Source of the DNA: Sphingomonadales bacterium UBA656
GTDB taxonomy: Bacteria > Pseudomonadota > Alphaproteobacteria > Sphingomonadales > Sphingomonadaceae
Direction: 5' to 3'
NCBI GenBank assembly: GCA_002299895.1
Contig: DBOC01000003.1
Coordinates: 1-25,269 of the forward strand
DNA length: 25,269 nucleotides
A model generated the notes under the pieces. That model was not told where the DNA came from, ran no database searches, and worked only from the letters and a program-made list of their open reading frames with translations. Shown piece by piece: positions 1-7,245 of this stretch (the stretch's first letter is position 1; each line of letters starts with the position of its first letter). The position numbers and the translations under genes are program-made.

Positions 1-17
1 TGCACTGGAGCGCCGCT

Positions 18-52
18 ATTAGGCACGGCAGCAACGTTGTGCAAGGCCTAAT
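18..52. other. Inverted repeat downstream of the DUF1254 gene
   Basis: A 7-bp inverted repeat (ATTAGGC at 18-24 and GCCTAAT at 46-52) encloses a 21-base loop, just past the stop codon of the minus-strand DUF1254 gene. Its position fits an operon 3' end. There is no run of T on the minus-strand side, so it is not a convincing intrinsic terminator. The first 58 bases show nothing else I recognise. Confidence 0.25.
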
Positions 53-58
53 TGAACC

Positions 59-577
59 TCAAAGCTGCTTGCAGGTCGATTTTCTGCGGATGGCGTCGAT
101 AGTCGGATAGTCTGCAGCGTCCGTCGTCAGAATGCGAATGAGTGCCAATCCTTTATCATAACGCAACTCCACGGGTTCATAGCCCTTTGGGATAGCCATA
201 CCCTCTCGAATCAAGGCAAGACGCGCTGATTTACCACCGGTATCACGATCACTGCGGACAGCCGCGACATCGGTACGGGCATCGAATATACTGATCGACC
301 AATAATGGTCAGGCACGGGTTCAATGTCGAGCAACACGGGACCATTGGCCAAATCAAAAACGCATGTTGAATAAGATAAATCCGGACTGGGCCGGACGAT
401 AGGTTGATTGTCGGCTGTCGAAAGCTGAGTAAAAACGAATGTGTTTATCCGCCCAGTGGCGATTTTGTCCAAAGCTGCTGACATCAGCGCATAGGGTGTC
501 GCGAGCAGAGTGCCGTGCCATACTGCGCCAGCAGTTATTAGTCCCACAAAAATAGGAAGCAGCCAGTTTCTTTTCAT
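59..577 (-). CDS. DUF1254 domain protein, membrane-anchored
   Basis: This 172-residue protein starts with a short basic stretch and one hydrophobic segment (about residues 5-26), giving a single inner-membrane anchor or uncleaved signal with the rest in the periplasm. The body matches the DUF1254 pattern: the PSPDLSYSTCVFDL stretch, then GPVLLDIEPV and HYWSISIFDARTDV, where the family typically has an aromatic-rich SxxLDAYTNV-like segment. Its molecular function is unknown. In many bacteria DUF1254 is the N-terminal half of a larger protein whose C-terminal half is DUF1214; here the two are separate genes. The start codon overlaps the stop of the upstream DUF1214 gene by four bases (ATGA), indicating translational coupling. 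Family assignment is by pattern recognition. Confidence 0.75.
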   Translation of the reverse strand: MKRNWLLPIFVGLITAGAVWHGTLLATPYALMSAALDKIATGRINTFVFTQLSTADNQPIVRPSPDLSYSTCVFDLANGPVLLDIEPVPDHYWSISIFDARTDVAAVRSDRDTGGKSARLALIREGMAIPKGYEPVELRYDKGLALIRILTTDAADYPTIDAIRRKSTCKQL

Positions 578-1149
578 GTGCAGCTCTCCTTTTTTATCGT
601 GGGTAATGTCGCTTTTGCGGGATCAGTGAGCAAATTTCCTTTTGCATGATACAAGCGCAAGGTCAGATCGAAACTGTCTATGCCGCCGGTCGGCAACCAA
701 ACACCACTGGTTATTTTAGGCGATACGGTGAATGACCAATTTCCATTGCTATCACGAACTGGTTTATTCCCCGGCACCGACCAGCGGTTGGCCTCATTTT
801 TCACGAGCCAGCCCTCGCCATAATAAAGCGTCACACTCCACCAACGCGCGTCCAATGGCCCGCCGCGCACTGTGTAGGTGCATTTGCCGTTGAGAGGCGC
901 ACCGTCGCTGTCCGTTTTGGCGATATAATACATCGCTTCCTTTGCGGGCAGAGCCATGATTCCGTGCAATGCCACTTTGGCACGAATCAACGCGGTCGCT
1001 TTCTCCGTCCCCTGAATGGTATTGGCGTTCCAGGGACCATTGCTAATCTGCTTAGCGGTGTAATCACCGCGCACTTGCGAAATGGCATATCCGCAGCCAC
1101 CCACTGCTCCCAGCAATATGCATATCGCATAGCGTAACCATGGTTTCAT
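574..1149 (-). CDS. DUF1214 domain protein, membrane-anchored
   Basis: This is a 191-residue protein when begun at the ATG at 1149. That start is chosen over an ATG 21 bases upstream because a strong Shine-Dalgarno run (GGGAGGGG) lies directly before it. An N-terminal hydrophobic segment (about residues 4-24) contains VGGC, a poor lipobox, so it is either a single-pass anchor or a lipoprotein. The C-terminal half carries DUF1214 hallmarks: WWSVTLYYGEGWLVKNEANRWSV, then DSNGNWSF, then VWLPTGGIDSFDLTLRLYH. DUF1214 occurs mostly fused behind DUF1254; the function is unknown. The gene lies 35 bases after ppdK and overlaps the downstream DUF1254 gene by four bases, so it may be the distal part of the glyQ-glyS-ppdK transcript. 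Confidence 0.78.
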   Translation of the reverse strand: MKPWLRYAICILLGAVGGCGYAISQVRGDYTAKQISNGPWNANTIQGTEKATALIRAKVALHGIMALPAKEAMYYIAKTDSDGAPLNGKCTYTVRGGPLDARWWSVTLYYGEGWLVKNEANRWSVPGNKPVRDSNGNWSFTVSPKITSGVWLPTGGIDSFDLTLRLYHAKGNLLTDPAKATLPTIKKESCT

Positions 1150-1184
1150 TAAAGCCCCTCCCTTTGGCATAGACTATAGAATGC

Positions 1185-3845
1185 TTACGCCTTGCGCAAT
1201 GCCGCCTGCGCCGCTGCCAGCCTTGCGATGGGCACACGGTATGGCGACGCACTGACATAATCGAGGCCGACCTTTTCACAGAAAGTGATCGATGCCGGAT
1301 CGCCGCCATGTTCGCCGCAAATGCCAAGCTTGATTTCCGGACGCGTTGCGCGGCCTTTGTTGGCGGCAATCTCGATCAACTGGCCAACGCCTTCTACATC
1401 TAGGCTGACGAAGGGATCGCGGGCATAAATGCCCTTGTCTACATAATGCGTCAGGAAGCGTGCGGCGTCATCGCGGCTGACGCCCAAGGTGGTTTGCGTC
1501 AGGTCATTGGTGCCAAAGCTGAAAAAGCTCCCGACTTCGGCAATCTCATCGGCCATCAACGCCGCGCGGGGCAATTCGATCATTGTACCGACCAGATATT
1601 CAATCCGCTTGCCCTTTTCAGCAAAGACCGCTTCGGCAGCCTTATCGACGACATCCTTCATCAATTCCAACTCGCGGCGCGTGCCAACGAGCGGGATCAT
1701 GATTTCGGGCACGGGTGCAACCGCCAGGCTGCACGCGGCCTCAAAAATCGCCCGCGCCTGCATCTCGTAAATTTCTGGGTAGGTCACACCCAATCGGCAT
1801 CCGCGATGGCCCAGCATCGGGTTGAATTCATGCAGTTCAGACGCGCGTTGCTTCAACAGCTCAATGCCCACGCCTGCCGCTTCGGCAACCTCAGCAAATT
1901 CGCTTTCCTGATGCGGCAGGAATTCATGCAAGGGGGGATCAAGCAAGCGAATGGTGACGGGAAGACCCGCCATCACTTCAAAAATCGCGGCAAAGTCTTT
2001 GCGCTGTTCGGGTAACAATTTGTCGAGCGCGACACGGCGGCCCTTTTCATCGTCCGCAAGGATCATCTGACGCACCGCCGTAATGCGCGCAGCGTCAAAG
2101 AACATATGCTCCGTCCGGCACAGGCCAATACCTTCCGCGCCGAAATCGCGCGCGGTTTGGGCATCCAGTGGGGTTTCCGCATTGGCGCGGACCTTCATCC
2201 GGCGTCCTGCATCGGCCCAGACCATTAAGGTTCCGAAGTCACCCACCAATTCGGGTTGGATTGTAGGCACTTCGCCCGCCATCACTTCACCCGTTGAACC
2301 ATCCAGCGTGATGACATCGCCCTCATTGAGCGTCCGTCCAGCGATGCGCAATACTTTGGCAGCAGCATCGATTTGCAAGCTACCTGCGCCCGATACGCAC
2401 GGACGGCCCATGCCGCGTGCGACAACGGCCGCATGGCTGGTCATCCCGCCGCGCGCGGTCAATATGCCCTTGGCGGCGTGCATCCCGTGAATGTCTTCGG
2501 GGCTCGTCTCGATGCGGACCAATATAACCGCTTTGCCCAATTCGTTGAACCGTTCGGCGGTATCGGCATCAAAGACGATCTCCCCCGATGCCGCACCCGG
2601 CGACGCCGGCAGGCCAGAGGTCAGCACATCACGCGGCGCTTGCGGATCGAGCGTCGGGTGCAAAAGCTGATCCAACGCCATCGGATCAATACGCAGCACA
2701 GCCTCATCGGTCGTGATCATGCCCGCTTGGGCCATATCGACGGCAATTTTCAGGGCAGCTTTGGCGGTGCGCTTGCCCGAGCGGGTTTGCAGCATCCACA
2801 ATTTTTCCCGCTCAACGGTGAATTCAATATCCTGCATATCGCGATAATGCGTTTCGAGGATTTCAAACACGCGCGCCAACTCCGCATAAACCGTTGGCAT
2901 CGCTTCTTCCATCGACAATGGCTTTGCGCCAGCGCGTTCGCGGGCGGCCTTGGTCAGATATTGCGGGGTGCGTATCCCTGCGACAACATCCTCCCCCTGC
3001 GCATTAATCAGATATTCCCCATAAAAGGCGTTCTCGCCCGTTGCCGGGTCACGGGTAAAGGCAACGCCCGTCGCCGAGGTTTCGCCCATATTGCCAAAGA
3101 CCATCGCCTGCACATTGACCGCCGTGCCCCAGTCGCCCGGAATATTGTTCAGGCGGCGATAGACCTTTGCCCGATCCGATTCCCATGAACCAAATACCGC
3201 GCCCACGGCGCCCCATAATTGGTCGTGCACATCTTGCGGAAATGGCTTGCCCCATTCGGCGGCGACAAGGCGCTTATATTCGGCAACCAAAGCCTTCAAA
3301 TCATCGGCAGACAGTTCTGTATCGAGATAGAAGCCACGATCTTCTTTGGCGATCTCCAGCGCCTCTTCAAACGCGCCATGATCCAGTTCCAACACCACAT
3401 CGGCATACATTTGAATGAAACGGCGATAACTGTCCCACGCAAAGCGCGCATCACCTGAGGAAGTTGCAAGCCCTTCTACAGTTTGATCATTAAGACCCAG
3501 ATTCAAAACAGTATCCATCATCCCGGGCATCGACACCCGCGCGCCAGAGCGCACCGACACCAACAAGGGATTGGCCGGATCGCCAAAGGATTTACCCGTC
3601 ACCTGCTCAATATGTGCAATACCATTGGCGACTTCGGCGCGGACGCTGTCGGGGAAGCTTTGGCCATTGGCATAATAAGCTGTGCACATTTCGGTCGTAA
3701 TCGTGAAGCCGGGGGGGACAGGCAGACCAATTGAGGCCATGCCATCCAAATTCGCGCCCTTACCGCCCAAGATGTTTTTGTTGCCGCGAACGGTTTCGTC
3801 GCCATCCGAAACGCCGCCACCGAACCGATATACATATTGGGTCAT
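1185..3845 (-). CDS. ppdK: Pyruvate, phosphate dikinase
   Basis: This 886-residue enzyme has the usual family length. It catalyses the reversible reaction of pyruvate, ATP and phosphate to phosphoenolpyruvate, AMP and pyrophosphate in the cytoplasm. The N-terminal nucleotide-binding domain opens with GGKGANLDGMASIGLPVPPG and includes SVRSGARVSMPGMMDTVLN. The central phosphohistidine domain has GGMTSHAAVVARG, with the phosphocarrier histidine at about residue 471. The C-terminal TIM barrel has EGIGLCRTEHMFF, NPMLGHRGCRLG, SFGTNDLTQTTLG and the catalytic cysteine in GICGEHGGDP (about residue 843). All key residues are present. A good ribosome-binding site (AGGAG) precedes the ATG. It lies 39 bases after glyS on the same strand and probably shares its transcript. 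Confidence 0.97.
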   Translation of the reverse strand: MTQYVYRFGGGVSDGDETVRGNKNILGGKGANLDGMASIGLPVPPGFTITTEMCTAYYANGQSFPDSVRAEVANGIAHIEQVTGKSFGDPANPLLVSVRSGARVSMPGMMDTVLNLGLNDQTVEGLATSSGDARFAWDSYRRFIQMYADVVLELDHGAFEEALEIAKEDRGFYLDTELSADDLKALVAEYKRLVAAEWGKPFPQDVHDQLWGAVGAVFGSWESDRAKVYRRLNNIPGDWGTAVNVQAMVFGNMGETSATGVAFTRDPATGENAFYGEYLINAQGEDVVAGIRTPQYLTKAARERAGAKPLSMEEAMPTVYAELARVFEILETHYRDMQDIEFTVEREKLWMLQTRSGKRTAKAALKIAVDMAQAGMITTDEAVLRIDPMALDQLLHPTLDPQAPRDVLTSGLPASPGAASGEIVFDADTAERFNELGKAVILVRIETSPEDIHGMHAAKGILTARGGMTSHAAVVARGMGRPCVSGAGSLQIDAAAKVLRIAGRTLNEGDVITLDGSTGEVMAGEVPTIQPELVGDFGTLMVWADAGRRMKVRANAETPLDAQTARDFGAEGIGLCRTEHMFFDAARITAVRQMILADDEKGRRVALDKLLPEQRKDFAAIFEVMAGLPVTIRLLDPPLHEFLPHQESEFAEVAEAAGVGIELLKQRASELHEFNPMLGHRGCRLGVTYPEIYEMQARAIFEAACSLAVAPVPEIMIPLVGTRRELELMKDVVDKAAEAVFAEKGKRIEYLVGTMIELPRAALMADEIAEVGSFFSFGTNDLTQTTLGVSRDDAARFLTHYVDKGIYARDPFVSLDVEGVGQLIEIAANKGRATRPEIKLGICGEHGGDPASITFCEKVGLDYVSASPYRVPIARLAAAQAALRKA

Positions 3846-3860
3846 CTTTTGCTCCTATAC

Positions 3861-3884
3861 CCCCTCCCGCTTGCGGGCTGGGAG
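3861..3884. repeat. GC-rich hairpin between glyS and ppdK
   Basis: The 39-base glyS-ppdK gap is filled by a palindrome-like sequence (CCCTCCCGC, TTGC, GGGCTGGGAG) whose arms can pair in two registers. It resembles the short GC-rich palindromes often dispersed between sphingomonad genes. Its upstream end runs up to the glyS stop codon, and it lies 16 bases before the ppdK start. No T-run follows on the minus strand, so it is more likely an mRNA processing or stability element than a terminator. Confidence 0.35.
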
Positions 3885-5993
3885 CTACCCCTCAATCTTC
3901 GAAAAATCGGCAACTTGCGTGACCGCCTCGCGGAACCGCGCGAGCAAGCCCAAACGAAACGCACGCTTATCGTGGTCTGGATCGTTGACCATCACGCCTT
4001 CAAAAAAGGCATCAATGGGTGCGCGTAAAGTCGCCAACGCGGCCATAGCGCCTTCGAAATCTTCGACCGACAAAGCAGCAGCTGCCTTAGGCTCAGCGTC
4101 CTCGAGCGCGCTGCGCAGGGCACTTTCCTCTTGACCCAAATCGGCGTCGCTCCAGCGTAGGCTGGAGCCTATCGCGTCTGTCGTTTCAGACTGAGACACG
4201 TGATGGGCCCCAGCCTGCGCTGGGGCGACGGACGTATTTTCGGCACCTTTGGCTTGCTTCAATATGTTGGCCGCACGTTTATACGCCGCCAATAGGTTCG
4301 TCCCTTCGGCAGTTGTTATGTAAGCCTGCAATGCCTTCACCCGCGACAGCAACCGGACAAGATCATCCTCACCGCCAAGGCTAAACACCGCATCAATCAG
4401 GTCATGACGCACGCCGGCTTCACGTTGCTGGACCTTGAGGCGGTCGATCAAAAATTCTTCCAGCGTATCGAAGCTGCTTCCTGCGCCGGTCGCGACAAGC
4501 ATGTCCTTCAACGAACAGCGTAATTCATTCTGCAGTAATAGTGATAAAAACCCGATCGCAGCGCGACGTAATGCAAATGGATCCTTTGAACCTGTAGGCG
4601 GCATACCAGCTGCGAAGAATTGCGCCAGCGTATCCAATTTATCCGCCAAGCTGACCGCCACCGTGACCGGTGCAGTGGGGACATCGTCGCCCTGCCCGAC
4701 GGGTTTATAATGGTCGCGGATGGCGTCGGCGACGGCGTCGCTTTCGCCTTGCGCGCGGGCGTAATTGCCGCCCATGATACCCTGCAATTCGGGGAATTCA
4801 CCCACCATGCCGGTGACAAGATCCGCCTTGCACAAGCGCGCCGCCCGTTCGGCGGCGTCTGCAGTCGCGCCCTTAACGATGCCTTCGGTTACCAACCAAC
4901 GCGCAAGCATTGCCACGCGCTCAACCTTATCGGCAACGCTGCCCAATTTTTCATGAAACGTAATTTGCGCCAATTTCTGTGCTTGGCTATCCAGCGCGAC
5001 CTTTAGGTCCTGTTCCCAGAAAAATTTTGCATCGGACAGACGCGCGGCCAAAACCTTTTCATTGCCCGCAACAATCGCCGCCCCATTGTCATGCGCATCG
5101 ATATTCGCGGTGCAGACAAAGGCGTTGGCCAGCTTGCCCGTTTTGTCATGGCAAACAAAATATTTCTGGTTCACGCGCGCGGTCAACTGAATGACCTCTT
5201 GCGGCACATCCAAAAACGCAGGATCGAAGCGGCCAAGCATCGGCACCGGCCATTCGGTCAGGCCCGCATTTTCGATGACCAGGCCTTCATCTTCCACCAA
5301 ATTCAGACCAGCAGCCTCCGCCGCCGCCTTTGCGCCGTCACGGATGATGCGGCAGCGTTCGGAAAAATGCACGAGGACATGGGCCGCGCGCAGCTTCTCA
5401 ATATAATCGCCGGCATTTCCGATGATGACCGGGCCGCTATGGTGAAAACGATGGCCCATCGTCTCCGCACCGCTTACGATGCCGTCAATTTCGCAATGCA
5501 CGACCGCGTCGCCAAGCAAAGCCACGATACCTTGCAATGGGCGCACCCAACGCAGGCTCTCGGTTGAAACAGATGCTGCGCCCCAGCGTTGCGATTTCGG
5601 CCATGGGAAGGCGCGAATGATTGCAGGGATCGCCTCTGTCAAAACATCTGTGGTCTGACGCCCTGCCTTTTTAACGATTGCATAATAGACGCCGTCACGT
5701 TCGACCAATTGGTCTTGCGAAAGGCCGCTTTTGCGCAAGAAACCTTCCATTGCCTGCGGCGGTGCGCCGACCTTTGGTCCTTTGGTTTCTTCGGACACAG
5801 CTTCGGTCGCCAGCGGCAGGCCCGTCGCAATCAACGCAAGGCGGCGCGGCGTGGCAAATGTTTCCACCGACACCGCAGCAAGACCAGCCTTTAACAACGC
5901 ATCATTAAACAGGCGTGCCAAGTCTTCCTTAGCCTTGACCTGCATCCGCGCAGGGATTTCTTCGGAACGCAATTCAAGCAGGAAGTCGGTCAT
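3885..5993 (-). CDS. glyS: Glycyl-tRNA synthetase beta subunit
   Basis: This 702-residue subunit joins GlyQ in the alpha2-beta2 glycyl-tRNA synthetase that charges tRNA-Gly. The start at 5993 is chosen because the protein then begins MTDFLLELRSEEIPARM, the canonical GlyS N-terminus, and its ATG overlaps the glyQ stop by four bases. An ATG 36 bases upstream only adds residues unrelated to the family. Conserved blocks include ATPRRLAL, KGPKVGAPPQA, EGFLRKSG, FLDVPQEVI, NQKYFVCHDK, ADLVTGMVGEFPELQGIMGG, DKLDTLAQFFAAGMPPTGSKDPFALRR and the C-terminal FFEGVMVND. The protein carries about 30 extra residues (588-617, beginning VAPAQAGAHH) that are the translation of a palindromic repeat at 4145-4230, in the variable linker before the last helical block. 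The frame is open throughout, so the gene should be functional. Confidence 0.96.
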   Translation of the reverse strand: MTDFLLELRSEEIPARMQVKAKEDLARLFNDALLKAGLAAVSVETFATPRRLALIATGLPLATEAVSEETKGPKVGAPPQAMEGFLRKSGLSQDQLVERDGVYYAIVKKAGRQTTDVLTEAIPAIIRAFPWPKSQRWGAASVSTESLRWVRPLQGIVALLGDAVVHCEIDGIVSGAETMGHRFHHSGPVIIGNAGDYIEKLRAAHVLVHFSERCRIIRDGAKAAAEAAGLNLVEDEGLVIENAGLTEWPVPMLGRFDPAFLDVPQEVIQLTARVNQKYFVCHDKTGKLANAFVCTANIDAHDNGAAIVAGNEKVLAARLSDAKFFWEQDLKVALDSQAQKLAQITFHEKLGSVADKVERVAMLARWLVTEGIVKGATADAAERAARLCKADLVTGMVGEFPELQGIMGGNYARAQGESDAVADAIRDHYKPVGQGDDVPTAPVTVAVSLADKLDTLAQFFAAGMPPTGSKDPFALRRAAIGFLSLLLQNELRCSLKDMLVATGAGSSFDTLEEFLIDRLKVQQREAGVRHDLIDAVFSLGGEDDLVRLLSRVKALQAYITTAEGTNLLAAYKRAANILKQAKGAENTSVAPAQAGAHHVSQSETTDAIGSSLRWSDADLGQEESALRSALEDAEPKAAAALSVEDFEGAMAALATLRAPIDAFFEGVMVNDPDHDKRAFRLGLLARFREAVTQVADFSKIEG
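4145..4230. repeat. REP-doublet-like palindromic element inside glyS
   Basis: Two 29-bp arms (4145-4173 and 4202-4230) are inverted copies of each other, differing at about four positions. Each arm is itself a hairpin: CTCCAGC-GTAG-GCTGGAG on the left and CCCCAGC-CTGC-GCTGGGG on the right. The 28-bp spacer contains a smaller stem (GTCTG at 4176-4180, CAGAC at 4187-4191). This is the architecture of a bacterial REP doublet (BIME). The element is in frame in glyS. From memory, similar sequence is dispersed in sphingomonad genomes; that part is not shown by this window, where I found only one clear copy. Confidence 0.8.
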
Positions 5994-6877
5994 ACTACCC
6001 ACCCATTCTTTTCCATCCATGCCAGGCAACTGCCTTTGGCAAGGTCGCGGACGCGGCCCATATAGCTGGCGCGTTCCTGCACCGATATGACGCCGCGCGC
6101 TTGCAATATGTTGAAGATATGGCTCGCCTTAATCGCCTGCTCATAAGCGGGAATGGGCAAAGCATGTTGCAGACAGCTTTCACATTCGGCCGTCGCTTTT
6201 TTGAAGGCGTCAAACAACATGTCGGTGTCGGCAACTTCAAAATGATAGGTACTCATTTGCCGTTCGTTCTCGCGGAATATGTCGCCATATGTCACCGCCG
6301 GACGATCCGCCGTTGCGTTGTTATACACGAGGTCGAAAATGCTGTCCTTGTTCTGGATATACATCGCCAGACGTTCCAGCCCATAAGTCAGCTCACCCGA
6401 AACGGGCTTGCAGTCAAAGCCGCCCATTTGCTGAAAATAAGTGAACTGCGTCACTTCCATGCCGTCGCACCACACTTCCCAGCCGAGGCCCCATGCGCCC
6501 AGCGTCGGGCTTTCCCAATCATCTTCGACGAAACGGATGTCGTGCAACAGTGGATCAATGCCAATGGCTTTTAACGAGCCAAGATATAAGTCCTGCAAAT
6601 CCGGCGGGCTTGGCTTCAAGATAACCTGATATTGATAATAAGCGCCGAGCCGGTTGGGGTTTTCGCCATAGCGGCCATCGGTTGGTCGGCGCGATGGCTG
6701 CACAAAGGCGGCGTTCCACGAGTCCGGCCCCAGCGCGCGCAGCGTCGTCGCCGTATGGAACGTGCCAGCGCCCATTTCCATATCATAGGGCTGCAAAATG
6801 GCACAGCCCTGCTTGCCCCAATAATCATGAAGCGTGAGGATCAGATCCTGAAAACTAAGTGGAACAACGTCAGACAT
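5990..6877 (-). CDS. glyQ: Glycyl-tRNA synthetase alpha subunit
   Basis: This 295-residue class II synthetase subunit forms glycyl-adenylate and, with GlyS, charges tRNA-Gly. It matches GlyQ along its whole length: SFQDLILTLHDYWGKQGC, QPYDMEMGAGTFHTATTLRALGP, QPSRRPTDGRYGENPNRLG, FVEDDWESPTLGAWGLGWEVW, VTQFTYFQQMGG and SGELTYGLERLAMYIQ, the last being the motif-3 region. Length is typical. The start is the only ATG giving the canonical N-terminus, although no strong Shine-Dalgarno precedes it. It is the first gene of the minus-strand operon and diverges from the Xre regulator gene. Its stop overlaps the glyS start (ATGA). Confidence 0.97.
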   Translation of the reverse strand: MSDVVPLSFQDLILTLHDYWGKQGCAILQPYDMEMGAGTFHTATTLRALGPDSWNAAFVQPSRRPTDGRYGENPNRLGAYYQYQVILKPSPPDLQDLYLGSLKAIGIDPLLHDIRFVEDDWESPTLGAWGLGWEVWCDGMEVTQFTYFQQMGGFDCKPVSGELTYGLERLAMYIQNKDSIFDLVYNNATADRPAVTYGDIFRENERQMSTYHFEVADTDMLFDAFKKATAECESCLQHALPIPAYEQAIKASHIFNILQARGVISVQERASYMGRVRDLAKGSCLAWMEKNGWVV

Positions 6878-6915
6878 GGCCAGCCATTGGCGGAGATAGG
6901 CGGCTAAATCAAGGA

Positions 6916-6944
6916 TATGAATAAGCGCGCCGGTTTTTGTCAGT
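6916..6944 (-). promoter_or_regulatory. Candidate glyQ promoter
   Basis: On the minus strand, CTGACA (6944-6939, five of six matches to the -35 consensus) is followed after 17 bases by TCATAT (6921-6916, a weak -10). This would give a leader of about 30 bases before the glyQ ATG. The -10 match is poor, so this is a tentative placement. Confidence 0.25.
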
Positions 6945-6959
6945 TCTGCATGGCATTAT

Positions 6960-7016
6960 GTAAGGTTTAGTTGACATAAATTGCGAATCAATGTAGTAAG
7001 GTTTCCATGACACAAA
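6960..7016. repeat. Imperfect 21-bp direct repeat, candidate Xre operator
   Basis: GTAAGGTTTAGTTGACATAAA at 6960-6980 is repeated at 6996-7016 with 17 of 21 positions identical (the first nine all match). The copies are 36 bp apart. The first contains the putative -35 of the Xre gene and the second covers its expected transcription start. Paired repeats across the promoter of a small Xre regulator suggest an autoregulatory operator; this is inference from position only. Confidence 0.5.
6971..6999 (+). promoter_or_regulatory. Candidate promoter of the Xre gene
   Basis: A perfect TTGACA (6971-6976) is followed after 17 bases by TAGTAA (6994-6999), a weak -10. The expected start point near 7006 leaves a leader of about 27 bases before the ATG at 7033. 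No clear Shine-Dalgarno lies before that ATG. Confidence 0.45.
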
Positions 7017-7032
7017 GACACCAAAACCTGAC

Positions 7033-7245
7033 ATGAAAAATCAGCTCAAAGTGCTGCGTGCGATACGCAACTGGAGCCAGGCCGATTTGGGCGAACATCT
7101 CGATGTCTCGCGGCAGGCGGTGAACGCAATTGAAACGGGGAAATATGACCCGTCACTGCCGTTGGCGTTCAAGATCGCACGGCTGTTCGACTTGCCCATC
7201 GAACAGATTTTTGATGACGAATTTGAAGGAGGGAACGATGTTTGA
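7033..7245 (+). CDS. Small Xre-family helix-turn-helix regulator
   Basis: This 70-residue protein is a single HTH domain of the compact Xre type. The core is NWSQADLGEHLDVSRQAVNAIE (about residues 13-34), with the helix-turn-helix around SQADLGEHLDVSRQAVNAIE. It then continues GKYDPSLPLAFKIARLFDLPIEQIF, a conserved tail of this subfamily. Such proteins usually repress their own operon and often pair with a small integral membrane protein. The downstream membrane-protein gene begins inside the last codons (8-base overlap), and its strong ribosome-binding site (GAAGGAGG) lies within this gene, so the two are translationally coupled. A direct repeat over the promoter is a plausible operator. The cognate signal is unknown. 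Confidence 0.9.
   Translation: MKNQLKVLRAIRNWSQADLGEHLDVSRQAVNAIETGKYDPSLPLAFKIARLFDLPIEQIFDDEFEGGNDV

Noticed and set aside
1446..5908. Long open frames on the plus strand opposite ppdK, glyS and glyQ.
   Set aside because: They are antisense shadows of strongly conserved genes, with no ribosome-binding sites or recognisable domains and an amino-acid composition typical of wrong-frame translation.
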